Below are positions 27,054 to 35,565 of a stretch of DNA of 44,589 nucleotides, piece after piece (position 1 is the first letter of the stretch; each line of letters opens with the position of its first letter). A program made the translations under genes and the position numbers. The notes below the pieces were generated by a model. It saw only the letters and a list, made by a program, of their open reading frames with translations, made no database searches and was not told where the DNA came from. The DNA comes from an uncultured Pelagibacteraceae bacterium (lineage in GTDB: Bacteria; Pseudomonadota; Alphaproteobacteria; Pelagibacterales; Pelagibacteraceae): contig CABYDK010000001.1 in the NCBI GenBank assembly GCA_902517735.1, positions 66,334 to 110,922 on the forward strand. Reading direction: 5' to 3'.

Positions 27054-28819
27054 TAGACTAAAGTTTTGCCTTTTCCTGTTATCTTTTTTTCATCTTTATC
27101 ATTAGGACCTAAAATCATTTGATTATGTGGTTTTCCTGATGGAATCATAGGAAAACAATTTTCATTTGGATCCACTTGACAATCAAATATTACAGGACCA
27201 TTGTAGTTCACCATTTCTCTAATTTTATCATCTAATTCATTCGGAGTCTGAGCTTTAATACCTTTACATCCATATGCCTCAGCTAATTTAACGAAATCAG
27301 GTAACGCCTCTGTATAACTTTCAGAATAATTTTTTTCATGAAGTAATTCCTGCCACTGTCTTACCATTCCCATATATTGATTATTCAACACAAAAATTTT
27401 AATAGGTAAATTATATTGAACTGCTGTCGACATTTCTTGCATCGTCATCAAAACAGATGCCTCGCCAGCAATATCTATAACAAGTTTATCAGGATGAGCA
27501 ATTTGGACTCCTACTGCTGCTGGAAGACCATAACCCATTGTTCCAAGACCACCTGATGTCATCCATCTATTTGGTTTATTAAATTTATAATGTTGAGCAG
27601 CCCACATTTGATGCTGACCCACCTCTGTAGTAATAAAAGTATCTTGATTTTTTGTTAATTCATATAATCTTTTAACAGCATGCTGAGGTTTTATAGTTTT
27701 CTCACTATTAATAAATCCTAAAGAATCTTTTGTTCTCCATTTTTGAATTTGCCCCCACCATTTTGATATATTTTGCTTATTGGAGATTTTAAAGCCATTT
27801 TGTTTTTTATTAATCTTTTTTATAGCTGACCTTAAGACTTCATTAACATCACCAACAATAGCTAAATTAACTTTAATAATTTTATTAATTGAAGAAGGAT
27901 CTATATCAATATGAACTTTTTTTGATTTAGGAGAAAACTCATCTATCTTTCCAGTTATTCTATCATCAAATCTTGCTCCGATATTAATTAATAGATCACA
28001 ATCATGCATAGCATTATTGGCTTCGTAAGTTCCATGCATTCCTAACATTCCGATAAATTGATTATCCTCACCGGGGAAAGCTCCTAAACCTTGCAAAGTA
28101 GAAGTTATAGGAAACCCTGTAAGTCTTACAAACTCTCTTAAAGACTCACTAGCATTTGGTCCAGAATTAATTACACCACCACCTGAATAAATTATTGGTT
28201 TTTTTGATTTTGAAATTAAATTTATTAGCTCATCTATTTCACTCTGAGAAAACTTATTATGTGACGTACCATTAGGTTTTTTTTCTTTTTTTGGTTTTAA
28301 ATAATTTGTTTTTGCAAATTGAATATCTTTAGGAATATCAATTAAAACTGGTCCTGGTCTTCCAGTTGTAGCAACATAAAATGCTTCATGGATAATTTTT
28401 GACAAATCTTTTATATCTTTTACTAACCAATTATGTTTTGTACAAGGTCTAGTAATTCCAGTGGTATCACATTCTTGAAAAGCATCAGTACCAATTAAAT
28501 GAGTTGGAACCTGACCAGAGATACAAACTAATGGAACAGAATCCATATAGGCATCTGTTAAAGCAGTTACAACATTAGTTGCACCAGGCCCTGAGGTAAC
28601 CAATACCACGCCTGGTTTTCCAGTTGATCTTGCATAACCTTCAGCTGCATGACCTGCGCCCTGTTCATGTCGTACAAGAATATGTTTTACAGTTTCATGA
28701 TTTTTAAGTTCATCATAAATTGGTAAAACTGCACCTCCTGGATATCCAAAAATATATTCCACATCTTGATCCTCAAGACATTTAAATACGATTTCTGCTC
28801 CTGTTAATAATTTTGGCAT
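27053..28819 (-). CDS. ilvI: Acetolactate synthase large subunit
   Basis: TPP- and FAD-dependent catalytic subunit, 588 residues. E52 (RHEQGAGHAAEGYAR) is the conserved catalytic Glu. The TPP/metal motif, normally GDG with NN about 27 residues later, reads G452-E453-A454 with N479-N480, so the metal-binding Asp is Glu. All other blocks look normal. A promoter-like site lies so close that the transcript may begin at the ATG. It starts the ilvI-ilvH-ilvC operon, 52 bases after miaA. Confidence 0.96.
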   Translation of the reverse strand: MPKLLTGAEIVFKCLEDQDVEYIFGYPGGAVLPIYDELKNHETVKHILVRHEQGAGHAAEGYARSTGKPGVVLVTSGPGATNVVTALTDAYMDSVPLVCISGQVPTHLIGTDAFQECDTTGITRPCTKHNWLVKDIKDLSKIIHEAFYVATTGRPGPVLIDIPKDIQFAKTNYLKPKKEKKPNGTSHNKFSQSEIDELINLISKSKKPIIYSGGGVINSGPNASESLREFVRLTGFPITSTLQGLGAFPGEDNQFIGMLGMHGTYEANNAMHDCDLLINIGARFDDRITGKIDEFSPKSKKVHIDIDPSSINKIIKVNLAIVGDVNEVLRSAIKKINKKQNGFKISNKQNISKWWGQIQKWRTKDSLGFINSEKTIKPQHAVKRLYELTKNQDTFITTEVGQHQMWAAQHYKFNKPNRWMTSGGLGTMGYGLPAAVGVQIAHPDKLVIDIAGEASVLMTMQEMSTAVQYNLPIKIFVLNNQYMGMVRQWQELLHEKNYSESYTEALPDFVKLAEAYGCKGIKAQTPNELDDKIREMVNYNGPVIFDCQVDPNENCFPMIPSGKPHNQMILGPNDKDEKKITGKGKTLV

Positions 28820-28824
28820 TATGC

Positions 28825-28854
28825 AATCTAGCTGAAGTTGTGCTGATAGGTCAA
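28825..28854 (-). promoter_or_regulatory. Probable promoter of ilvI, possibly giving a leaderless message
   Basis: On the minus strand TTGACC (28849-28854) lies 18 bases before TAGATT (28825-28830), which is only five bases before the ATG at 28819. The expected start falls on or next to the A of ATG. No ribosome site is present in front of the gene, in keeping with this. Confidence 0.5.
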
Positions 28855-28871
28855 GTTTATCTGAGGGATAA

Positions 28872-29780
28872 TTATATTTTTTTTAAAAAATTATTTAATC
28901 TATAGGTATTAATTTTTTTCCAACCTTTCATATGGCCTCTAGTCCAAGTCACTTGTCTTTTGGCATATTGTCTAGTCTTTATTGATATTTTTTCGGCTAG
29001 CTCCCTTTTGTCTATAGTTTTTTTTAAATATTCATTGATTTCTGCAATACCTATAGCTTTAGATACGCTTTTGTCTTGTGAGACTTTGAGTTTTAAAAAT
29101 TTTTTAACTTCTAAAATAGCTCCATTTTCTATCATTTGTTTTGTTCTGATATTGATATTTTCTAATAATTCAGGACGAGACTTATTAATAATTATTTTAT
29201 AAAAGTCTTTGCTTTTAAAATTAGATTTTGTGCTTTTATACCATTCAGTAATTGATTTTTTTGTAAAAATTTTAATTTCATATGCTCTAATTGACCTTTG
29301 AATATCTGATGAATTAATTATATTTAGGGAAAGTGGATCAATTTTTTTAAGTTTTTTATAAAACTTTTTTTGACCAATTTTTTTTTGTAAAATTCGAACC
29401 TTATTTCTTAATCTTATAGGTATAGATGGAATTTCAACTAAACCTTCAGTTAAAGCTTTGAAATATAAACCCGTCCCTCCAGTTAGAATTGGTACTTTTT
29501 TTCTATTTCTTATTTCAGCGATTTTTTTAGTTACAAGTCTTAACCAATCGCCAGTGGAGAAATATTTATTTGAATTTTGAAAACCATATAAGTGATGTTT
29601 TATATTTTGAAAATCTTTTTTTAAAGGTCTTGCAGTTAAAATTTTAAAATCTTTATAGACCTGCATACTGTCAGCATTTACCACCTCACCTCTAATTTTT
29701 TTTGCTAATTTTATTGCAAACTGAGATTTACCTGATGCAGTAGGTCCATAAATTAAAAAAACTTTGGATCTCAAATCCAT
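28872..29780 (-). CDS. miaA: tRNA dimethylallyltransferase
   Basis: Adds the isopentenyl group to A37 of tRNAs reading UNN codons; 302 residues. P-loop GPTASGKS (12-19), DSMQVYK, the DMAPP-pocket TGGTGLYFKAL, and the tRNA-contact KTRQYAKRQVTWTRG near the C-terminus are all present. It lies three bases after degP and is the last gene of the hflK-hflC-DUF2065-degP-miaA run. Confidence 0.96.
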   Translation of the reverse strand: MDLRSKVFLIYGPTASGKSQFAIKLAKKIRGEVVNADSMQVYKDFKILTARPLKKDFQNIKHHLYGFQNSNKYFSTGDWLRLVTKKIAEIRNRKKVPILTGGTGLYFKALTEGLVEIPSIPIRLRNKVRILQKKIGQKKFYKKLKKIDPLSLNIINSSDIQRSIRAYEIKIFTKKSITEWYKSTKSNFKSKDFYKIIINKSRPELLENINIRTKQMIENGAILEVKKFLKLKVSQDKSVSKAIGIAEINEYLKKTIDKRELAEKISIKTRQYAKRQVTWTRGHMKGWKKINTYRLNNFLKKI

Positions 29781-29783
29781 TTC

Positions 29784-31187
29784 TTATTTCAGTTTAACAC
29801 CAATATATCTTCTTTGGTTTTGACTGTTATAAACAACTAACAAAATTGTTTTTTCGTTAGTTTTTAAAACTTGTTTTACAATTTTTTCAAATTCATCTAC
29901 TGAATTAATCTTTTTCTTTTGAGCTTCAATAATAATACTATTTACCTCAATCGAATTAATTAAAGGACTATTGTTTTCAATTTTAGTAATGACCAACCCT
30001 TTTGTTTGGTTTGGAAGTTTTCTTTGTTTAATATCTTCGTTATTTAATTTTCTTACTTTTATTTTTAAATCTTCGATAACACTTTCTACTGGAGATGATT
30101 TTTCTGAAATTTTAAAATCTTCAGAAGTTTCTAATCTTCCCAAAAGAACATCTTTGGTTAACTCTTTTTTATTTCTCCAAATTTTAACTTTTACATTAGT
30201 GCCAACTTTTGTTTTTGCTACAATTGCTGGTAACTCTTTCATTTGATTAATCTTAACTCCATTAAATTCTAAGATAATATCTCCAGCTTTAATTCCTGCT
30301 TTGGCTGATGGACTATTCTCAGCAACACTTGCAACTAATGCTCCTCTAGGTTCATCCAATTTTTCAACATTTGCAATTTCTTGAGTTACATCTTGAATTC
30401 TAACTCCTAGCCAACCTCTTTTGGTTTCACCAAACTCTATTAATTGATCTATAACTAATTTTGCACTATTAGATGGTATGGAAAAACCTATTCCAATAGA
30501 TCCACTTCTTCCAAGAATTGCAGTATTAATTCCAATAACATCTCCATTCATATCAAACAAAGGTCCGCCAGAGTTGCCCGAGTTAATTGATGCATCGGTT
30601 TGAATATAATCTTCATATCTTGATAAACCAATTGATCTATTTCTTGCTGAAATAATCCCAGATGTAACTGTTCCTCCTAAACCAAAAGGATTTCCTATAG
30701 CCATTACCCAGTCTCCTATTCTAGCTTTATCTGAGTCTCCAAAAGCAACGGGTATAAATTTTTTGTCTGTTTCTAATTGTAAAACCGCAATATCTGACAA
30801 TGGGTCTGATCCTATTATTTTAGCTTTAAATTCCTCATCTCCATTAACTTTAACTATAATATCCTCAGCATCTTGAATAACATGGTTATTTGTAACAACT
30901 ATTCCCTTTTCATCTATTATAAAGCCTGAACCAAGTGCAGAGGATTTTCTTTCTTGAGGGGTGCCAAACTCCTTAAACATATCCTCAAATGGAGAGCCTG
31001 GAGGAAATTGGAATGGAAAAGGGTTAGCATTTGTTACTATTGTCTGAGTGGTTGAAATATTAACAACTGAAGGCATCAATCTTTCAGCAAGATCAGCAAA
31101 TGATACTGGCACTGATTTAGAATTTGATATTGATGAAAAACAAATAGTTAAAATTAAAGCAAATAATATAAATTTAATTTTTTTCAT
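29784..31187 (-). CDS. degP: Periplasmic serine protease of the DegP/Do family
   Basis: Envelope quality-control protease of 467 residues. Signal peptide covers about residues 1-24. Catalytic triad H102 (TNNHVI), D132 (LSDIAVL) and S206 (GNSGGP). The first PDZ domain (about 255-350) is clear, with RGWLGVRIQDV. The second (about 385-465) is degenerate but ends in a typical RRYIGVKL strand. It lies downstream of hflC and DUF2065, a common alphaproteobacterial order. Confidence 0.95.
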   Translation of the reverse strand: MKKIKFILFALILTICFSSISNSKSVPVSFADLAERLMPSVVNISTTQTIVTNANPFPFQFPPGSPFEDMFKEFGTPQERKSSALGSGFIIDEKGIVVTNNHVIQDAEDIIVKVNGDEEFKAKIIGSDPLSDIAVLQLETDKKFIPVAFGDSDKARIGDWVMAIGNPFGLGGTVTSGIISARNRSIGLSRYEDYIQTDASINSGNSGGPLFDMNGDVIGINTAILGRSGSIGIGFSIPSNSAKLVIDQLIEFGETKRGWLGVRIQDVTQEIANVEKLDEPRGALVASVAENSPSAKAGIKAGDIILEFNGVKINQMKELPAIVAKTKVGTNVKVKIWRNKKELTKDVLLGRLETSEDFKISEKSSPVESVIEDLKIKVRKLNNEDIKQRKLPNQTKGLVITKIENNSPLINSIEVNSIIIEAQKKKINSVDEFEKIVKQVLKTNEKTILLVVYNSQNQRRYIGVKLK

Positions 31188-31188
31188 A

Positions 31189-31374
31189 TTAACTTTTAGT
31201 ATAATAAATAATTATAAAACCTATAATTGCGAAAATTAGACCACCAAATCTTAGTTGACTATCATTAATAAATTCCAATTTTCTTAACATACTTTTCATT
31301 TTTGATGGAAATATGGCATATAAAATTCCCTCTAAAAAAAGAAAAAGACCAAGCGCTATGATCAATTCTTTCAT
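31189..31374 (-). CDS. DUF2065 small membrane protein
   Basis: A 61-residue protein with two hydrophobic segments and a basic linker. EGILYAIFPSKMKSML and LRFGGLIFAIIGF match the DUF2065 family found beside hflC in many proteobacteria. Function is unknown; co-location with HflKC and DegP suggests a membrane-protein quality-control role (inference). Confidence 0.85.
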   Translation of the reverse strand: MKELIIALGLFLFLEGILYAIFPSKMKSMLRKLEFINDSQLRFGGLIFAIIGFIIIYYTKS

Positions 31375-31383
31375 TATGAATTT

Positions 31384-32253
31384 TTATTGAGTTTTAGGTT
31401 TTATGTTTCCAAAAAATTTAAAAAATTCACTATCTGGAGACAAAATCAAAGATGTGTCACCACCAATTAAAGCATTTTCATATGCTTGCATTGCTCTGTA
31501 AAATGCAAAAAATTCTGGATCTCTTCCGAAAGCGTTTGCGAAAATCTTATTTCTTTGACCATCTCCCTCACCTTTCATAATTTCAGATTTTTTTTGAGCA
31601 TCAGCTAATATTACTGTTACTTCCTTATCTGCAGTTGAAGTAATAGTTACTGCCATCTCTGCACCTCTTGCTCTAAATTCTTTTGCTTCTCTCTCTCTTT
31701 CTGTTTGCATTCTTCTAAAAATTGCATCACTATTTGCTTGGGGAAGATCAGCCCTTTTAATTCTAACATCATTAATTTTAATTCCAAAATTTTCAGCTTC
31801 ATTATTTACACCTTCTTGAATTAAGGCCATCTGCTTAGTTCTGTCTTCTGATAAAAGTGTTTGAAGTTCTTGTTGACCTAAAACATTTCTTATTCTTGAG
31901 TTTATTATCGTTGCTAATCTTGATCTCGCTACTCTTTCGTTTCCTACAGAAATATAAAATTTCAAAGGATCAACTATTTGAAATCTTGCAAAAGCATCGA
32001 CAATTAATCTTTTTTGATCTGATGCAATTACTTCTTCTGGTGGCGTATCTAAGTTTAAAATTCTTTTATCTAAAAAAACAACGTTTTGAATAAATGGAAT
32101 CTTAAAATTTAACCCAGGTTTTGTAATTATTCTTTTAGGATCACCAAACTGAAGAACAATCGCTTGGTTTACTTCTTTAACTATAAAAATTGAAAAAAAA
32201 GCTGCTGCAGCAAGTGCAACAATTATTCCAGTTATAATCTTTCCTATATTCAT
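31384..32253 (-). CDS. hflC: HflC, SPFH-domain membrane protease regulator
   Basis: A 289-residue partner of HflK that controls the FtsH protease. One N-terminal membrane anchor (about 8-25), then the SPFH domain starting EVNQAIVLQFGDPKR, then a charged helical C-terminal region with EREREAKEFRARGAEMA. It begins one base after hflK. Confidence 0.95.
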   Translation of the reverse strand: MNIGKIITGIIVALAAAAFFSIFIVKEVNQAIVLQFGDPKRIITKPGLNFKIPFIQNVVFLDKRILNLDTPPEEVIASDQKRLIVDAFARFQIVDPLKFYISVGNERVARSRLATIINSRIRNVLGQQELQTLLSEDRTKQMALIQEGVNNEAENFGIKINDVRIKRADLPQANSDAIFRRMQTEREREAKEFRARGAEMAVTITSTADKEVTVILADAQKKSEIMKGEGDGQRNKIFANAFGRDPEFFAFYRAMQAYENALIGGDTSLILSPDSEFFKFFGNIKPKTQ

Positions 32254-32254
32254 T

Positions 32255-33361
32255 TTAGTTAGTAGCTTTCTTTTTATTTAATTCAGGTAATGGAAGATAA
32301 GGGACAACACCAGATCCAGCATTTTTTTCAATAATTACTTTTTCAATATCAGCTAAAACTTTTTCCATAGTCTCTAGATACATTCTTTCTTGAGTAACTT
32401 CTTTAGCTTTAGCGTATTCATTATAAATTGAGACAAATCTACTAGCCTCACCTTCTGCTTTAGCTACAACTTCTTTCTTATATGCTTCAGCAGCTTGTAA
32501 AATTTTTTGCGCTTCCCCTCTTGCTCTTGGAATTACATCATTGGCATATGCTTCTGCCTCATTTTTAGATCTTTCCATATCTGCTCTTGCGGCTTGCACG
32601 TCTCTGAATGCATCAATCACCTGATCTGGTGGATCGGCTTTTTGAGTTTGAACTTGAGTTATTTGAATACCACTTGAGTATTCATCTAAGATTTGTTGAA
32701 TGATTTCTTGGGTATCTGTTTCAATTAATGATCTTCCTTCTGTTAAAATGGGTTGAATATCTGATCTTGCAATTACTTCTCTCATTGCTGTTTCAGCTGC
32801 GGCTTTAACTGTTCCCTCAGGATCTTGAATTTTAAATAAAAAATTTCCCGCATCTTTAATTACCCAAAAGACTGAAAAATCTATATTAACAATATTTTCA
32901 TCTCCAGTTAACATAAGGCTTTCCTGAGGCACATCTGCAACACCTCCAGATGAAGTAAACCCACTATCTCTCTCCGATCTAAATCCTATATCTATTCTAT
33001 TTACTTTTGTAACTTTTGGAGTAAGAACTGATTCTACTGGAAAAGGTATATGATAATTCAATCCAGGTTGAGTTGTTTTTATAAATTTTCCAAATCTTAA
33101 AACAACACCTTGTTCATCAGGCAAGACCCTATAAAGACCACTGGCTAACCAAATGAATCCTAAAATAATTAAAACTAAAATAGCCTGCTTACCACCTGAA
33201 GAACTTCCACCAGGTAATATTTTTTTTATTTTTTCTTGAAACTCTCTTATAATTTTTTCTATATCTGGCGGCGTCGGACCTCTACCTGATCCATTACCAC
33301 TTCCACCTCCTGGGGGAGTTCCCCAAGGACTACCACCTCTTTGTTGAAAATCGTCAGACAT
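32255..33361 (-). CDS. hflK: HflK, SPFH-domain membrane protease regulator
   Basis: A 368-residue protein with a Gly/Pro-rich cytoplasmic N-terminus (GGSPWGTPPGGGSG), one membrane segment (about 60-80), an SPFH domain (EQGVVLRFGKF) and a long coiled C-terminal helix. It forms the HflKC cage around FtsH. It heads the hfl-deg-mia unit and is divergent from mrp with 51 bases between them. Confidence 0.95.
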   Translation of the reverse strand: MSDDFQQRGGSPWGTPPGGGSGNGSGRGPTPPDIEKIIREFQEKIKKILPGGSSSGGKQAILVLIILGFIWLASGLYRVLPDEQGVVLRFGKFIKTTQPGLNYHIPFPVESVLTPKVTKVNRIDIGFRSERDSGFTSSGGVADVPQESLMLTGDENIVNIDFSVFWVIKDAGNFLFKIQDPEGTVKAAAETAMREVIARSDIQPILTEGRSLIETDTQEIIQQILDEYSSGIQITQVQTQKADPPDQVIDAFRDVQAARADMERSKNEAEAYANDVIPRARGEAQKILQAAEAYKKEVVAKAEGEASRFVSIYNEYAKAKEVTQERMYLETMEKVLADIEKVIIEKNAGSGVVPYLPLPELNKKKATN

Positions 33362-33366
33362 ATGGC

Positions 33367-33398
33367 AATCTATATAATGTCTTTATGTGGAAAAACAA
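33367..33398 (-). promoter_or_regulatory. Overlapping divergent promoter region of hflK and mrp
   Basis: Minus strand: TTGTTT (33393-33398), 18 bases, TATAGA (33369-33374), with the hflK ATG at 33361 close enough for a nearly leaderless start. Plus strand: a perfect TATAAT (33373-33378) in front of mrp (ATG 33413). The two -10 elements overlap, so the two transcripts may compete. No clear -35 was found for mrp. Confidence 0.45.
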
Positions 33399-33412
33399 GT
33401 TAAGATCTAATA

Positions 33413-34237
33413 ATGCCAAAGGAAAAACCAGAATTAAGTGACGCAATGCGAGCTAAAATGAGCAGAAAAACACCCGTTAAAAATCCAATTAATGGTACTA
33501 AGTTTACAATTGCAATATCAAGTGCAAAAGGAGGTGTTGGTAAATCAACATTTGCAACTAATCTTGCATTAGCACTTAATAAAATTGGGTGTAAAGTTGG
33601 TTTGTTAGATGCTGATATATATGGCCCATCTATTCCGAAAATGTTTAATATAAATGAAAAACCAAAAAGCGATGGCCAAAAATTAGAGCCAATAGTAAAG
33701 TATGACATTCAATGTATGTCCATTGGTTTTTTAGCTGATCAACAAACACCAATGATTTGGCGAGGACCTATGGTTACAAGTGCTATAAAAACTTTTACTC
33801 AAAAAGTAAATTGGAAAGATTTAGATTTTATAATTGTTGATATGCCTCCTGGAACCGGGGATACCCAACTAACTTTTTCCCAAGAAATCAAAATGGATGG
33901 GGCTATTATAATTTCAACCCCTCAAGAAGTAGCTCTATTAGACGTAAAAAGAGGAATTAAAATGTTTGATAAACTTAATGTAAAAATTCTAGGCTTAGTT
34001 GATAATATGAGTTTTTTTACTGGAGATGATGGAAAGAAATATAAAATCTTCGGTGAAGGTGGTGTAAAAAAAACTGCAGAAGAATTTAAAAAAGATTTTT
34101 TAGGAGAAATACCTATTAATAGTGAAGTAGGAAAAAGTGCTGATGATGGAAAGCCGATAGTAGAATCTAATCCAAATCATGAAATTTCAAAAATATATTT
34201 GGAATTTGCTAAAAAAATTAAATCAACTTATCTTTAA
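33413..34237 (+). CDS. mrp: Mrp/ApbC-family P-loop ATPase
   Basis: Probable iron-sulfur cluster carrier of the MinD/Mrp group, 274 residues. Deviant Walker A KGGVGKS is at 39-45, followed by [10 protein letters not shown] and VDMPPGTGD. Two normal features are missing. There is no N-terminal MIP18/DUF59 domain, and the usual CxxC that bridges the cluster is replaced in [10 protein letters not shown] (198-207). Its 3' end overlaps convergent thyX by 20 bases. Confidence 0.88.
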   Translation: MPKEKPELSDAMRAKMSRKTPVKNPINGTKFTIAISSAKGGVGKSTFATNLALALNKIGCKVGLLDADIYGPSIPKMFNINEKPKSDGQKLEPIVKYDIQCMSIGFLADQQTPMIWRGPMVTSAIKTFTQKVNWKDLDFIIVDMPPGTGDTQLTFSQEIKMDGAIIISTPQEVALLDVKRGIKMFDKLNVKILGLVDNMSFFTGDDGKKYKIFGEGGVKKTAEEFKKDFLGEIPINSEVGKSADDGKPIVESNPNHEISKIYLEFAKKIKSTYL

Positions 34238-35165
34238 GATCAAAGGCGCTCATTAGTTCATTCCATTCTCTTTTAGATAATCCTGAATTTTCAGCATCAA
34301 CATTTTCACCTTTGATAAGTTTTTGAATTATTATTTTACCCTTAGCAGAAACTTCTGTACCACCAACTCTATAATCCATGAATGCATCATAAGTAATTGG
34401 AACCCATTTCTTAACAGTATCCAACATAATGTCGGCATATACTCTTATTTCATATTGAGCATGACTATCAGCTCTCAATCTTAAAAAATTCATCAAGTTG
34501 AGTAAATCTGTTTTCCAATACCATTGAGTATATGTGTTTAAGGTCAAATTCATTCTTGCAAGTTCTCTTGCTAAACCTTTTTTATTTTTGTCAATAGTTG
34601 AACCATCAAATCTTTCATTAAGCATCATCTCATAATTATCATAAGTTCTTTCTGCATCATTTTTTAATAATTCTAAAACTTCTTTTGCTTGTTCACCTTC
34701 AATAACTTCACCTCTTCCCTGTCGGTTACTTGAAGATTGAGCGGCAAGATTTTCTGCTGTTGGTAAATAAAATTCTTTATCTAAAATTGAATATCTTGCA
34801 GAATATTCATTAACATTTGCTGTTCTATGTCTGATCCATTGACGGGCAATAAAAATTGGAAGTTTAATATGATATTTGATTTCACACATTTCAAATGGAG
34901 TACTGTGCCAATGTCTCATTAAATATTTAATTAGACCTGCATCTGTTGAAACTTTTTTCGTTCCTTTACCGTAAGAAACCCTAGCAGACTGAACAATTGA
35001 AGTATCATCACCCATATAATCAATCACTCTTACAAATCCATGATCAAGAGCAGGCATTGCTTCGTAAAGAATTTTTTCTAGCTCAGGAGCAGAAACTCTT
35101 TTTGTTGGGTTTTCTTGAGATTGTTGATCTTTAATCTCCTGTGTTTGCTCTTTGGTTAGTTTCAT
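34218..35165 (-). CDS. thyX: Flavin-dependent thymidylate synthase ThyX
   Basis: Makes dTMP from dUMP using FAD and methylene-tetrahydrofolate; 315 residues. The ThyX motif [14 protein letters not shown] is present, with RQWIRH before it. The frame is open upstream to an ATG at 35288, but that extra stretch is the reverse strand of the tmRNA acceptor piece and gives a meaningless N-terminus. The ATG at 35165 is therefore chosen. No strong ribosome site precedes it. It is divergent from ssrA. Confidence 0.94.
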   Translation of the reverse strand: MKLTKEQTQEIKDQQSQENPTKRVSAPELEKILYEAMPALDHGFVRVIDYMGDDTSIVQSARVSYGKGTKKVSTDAGLIKYLMRHWHSTPFEMCEIKYHIKLPIFIARQWIRHRTANVNEYSARYSILDKEFYLPTAENLAAQSSSNRQGRGEVIEGEQAKEVLELLKNDAERTYDNYEMMLNERFDGSTIDKNKKGLARELARMNLTLNTYTQWYWKTDLLNLMNFLRLRADSHAQYEIRVYADIMLDTVKKWVPITYDAFMDYRVGGTEVSAKGKIIIQKLIKGENVDAENSGLSKREWNELMSAFDLKDKLI

Positions 35166-35173
35166 GATTTTTG

Positions 35174-35203
35174 TTGAATCTCTTAGATTTGTTTTTATAT
35201 TAA
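35174..35203 (+). promoter_or_regulatory. Probable ssrA promoter
   Basis: TTGAAT (35174-35179) and TATTAA (35198-35203) are 18 bases apart on the plus strand. The expected start falls near 35210, just before GGCTTGCC, which fits the beginning of the acceptor piece. It occupies the short gap between the thyX start and ssrA. Confidence 0.5.
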
Positions 35204-35209
35204 TACTGT

Positions 35210-35466
35210 TGGCTTGCCAACTACGACGATAAACGAATTTCGTAATAACCATCGCGGACGTGGGGGCAGTACCCACCACCTCCACCATTTCAACTTATGG
35301 GGGTGAACCAGAATCGACGGGTGTCTAAAAGCTATTCTTTCGTTCGGAATTGTTCCTCCGTAAAGGGCTAATTTTAAATGCTAACGAAAGTTACGCAGTT
35401 GCTGCATAATTAACTTTGTTAATTAAGTAGTCGGGGTTTGGGGCACCTGGCAACAGAACGCCCCTT
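35210..35466 (+). ncRNA. ssrA: Circularly permuted tmRNA (acceptor piece, short spacer, mRNA-like piece)
   Basis: Rescues stalled ribosomes. The 3' acceptor half CACCTCC plus ACCA (35277-35287) comes first, after a T-stem GTGGG/CCCAC (35260-35264 with 35272-35276). An 11-base spacer (35288-35298) leads to the 5' acceptor half GGGGGTG (35299-35305). The halves pair as seven bases with the G3-U70 wobble that specifies alanine. The tag frame starts at GCT 35380 and encodes ANESYAVAA, stop at 35407-35409. The order is the permuted, two-piece alphaproteobacterial form. Outer ends are estimates: the left from the promoter, the right from the last conserved stem. Confidence 0.92.
35449..35466 (+). 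repeat. ssrA 3'-end core, copy A
   Basis: GGCAACAGAACGCCCCTT, the last bases of the tmRNA gene, recurs exactly at 37371 and with four changes at 36613. Similarity stops on both sides of the 18 bases. It is the probable attachment core inside the gene. Confidence 0.7.
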
Positions 35467-35511
35467 AATAAAGGATTCCCTTATCCACACTCGATTTCTT
35501 AAAATAAAGTT

Positions 35512-35520
35512 CAATGAAGT
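35512..35520 (+). repeat. CAATGAAGT, single copy, left end of cassette 1
   Basis: One of several CAATGAA(G/A)T copies confined to the three gaps of the array. It is 59 bases right of core A. Confidence 0.55.
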
Positions 35521-35565
35521 TTGAAAGCAGACTCAAGGTTGTTTGTAAAAAAAATATTTTTTCAT

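Noticed and set aside
33400..33708. Minus-strand reading frame opposite the start of mrp
   Set aside because: It is a shadow of the clear Mrp P-loop region and has no family resemblance of its own.
35166..35288. Upstream part of the thyX reading frame as real protein
   Set aside because: It is the antisense of the tmRNA acceptor piece and is not needed by the ThyX fold.
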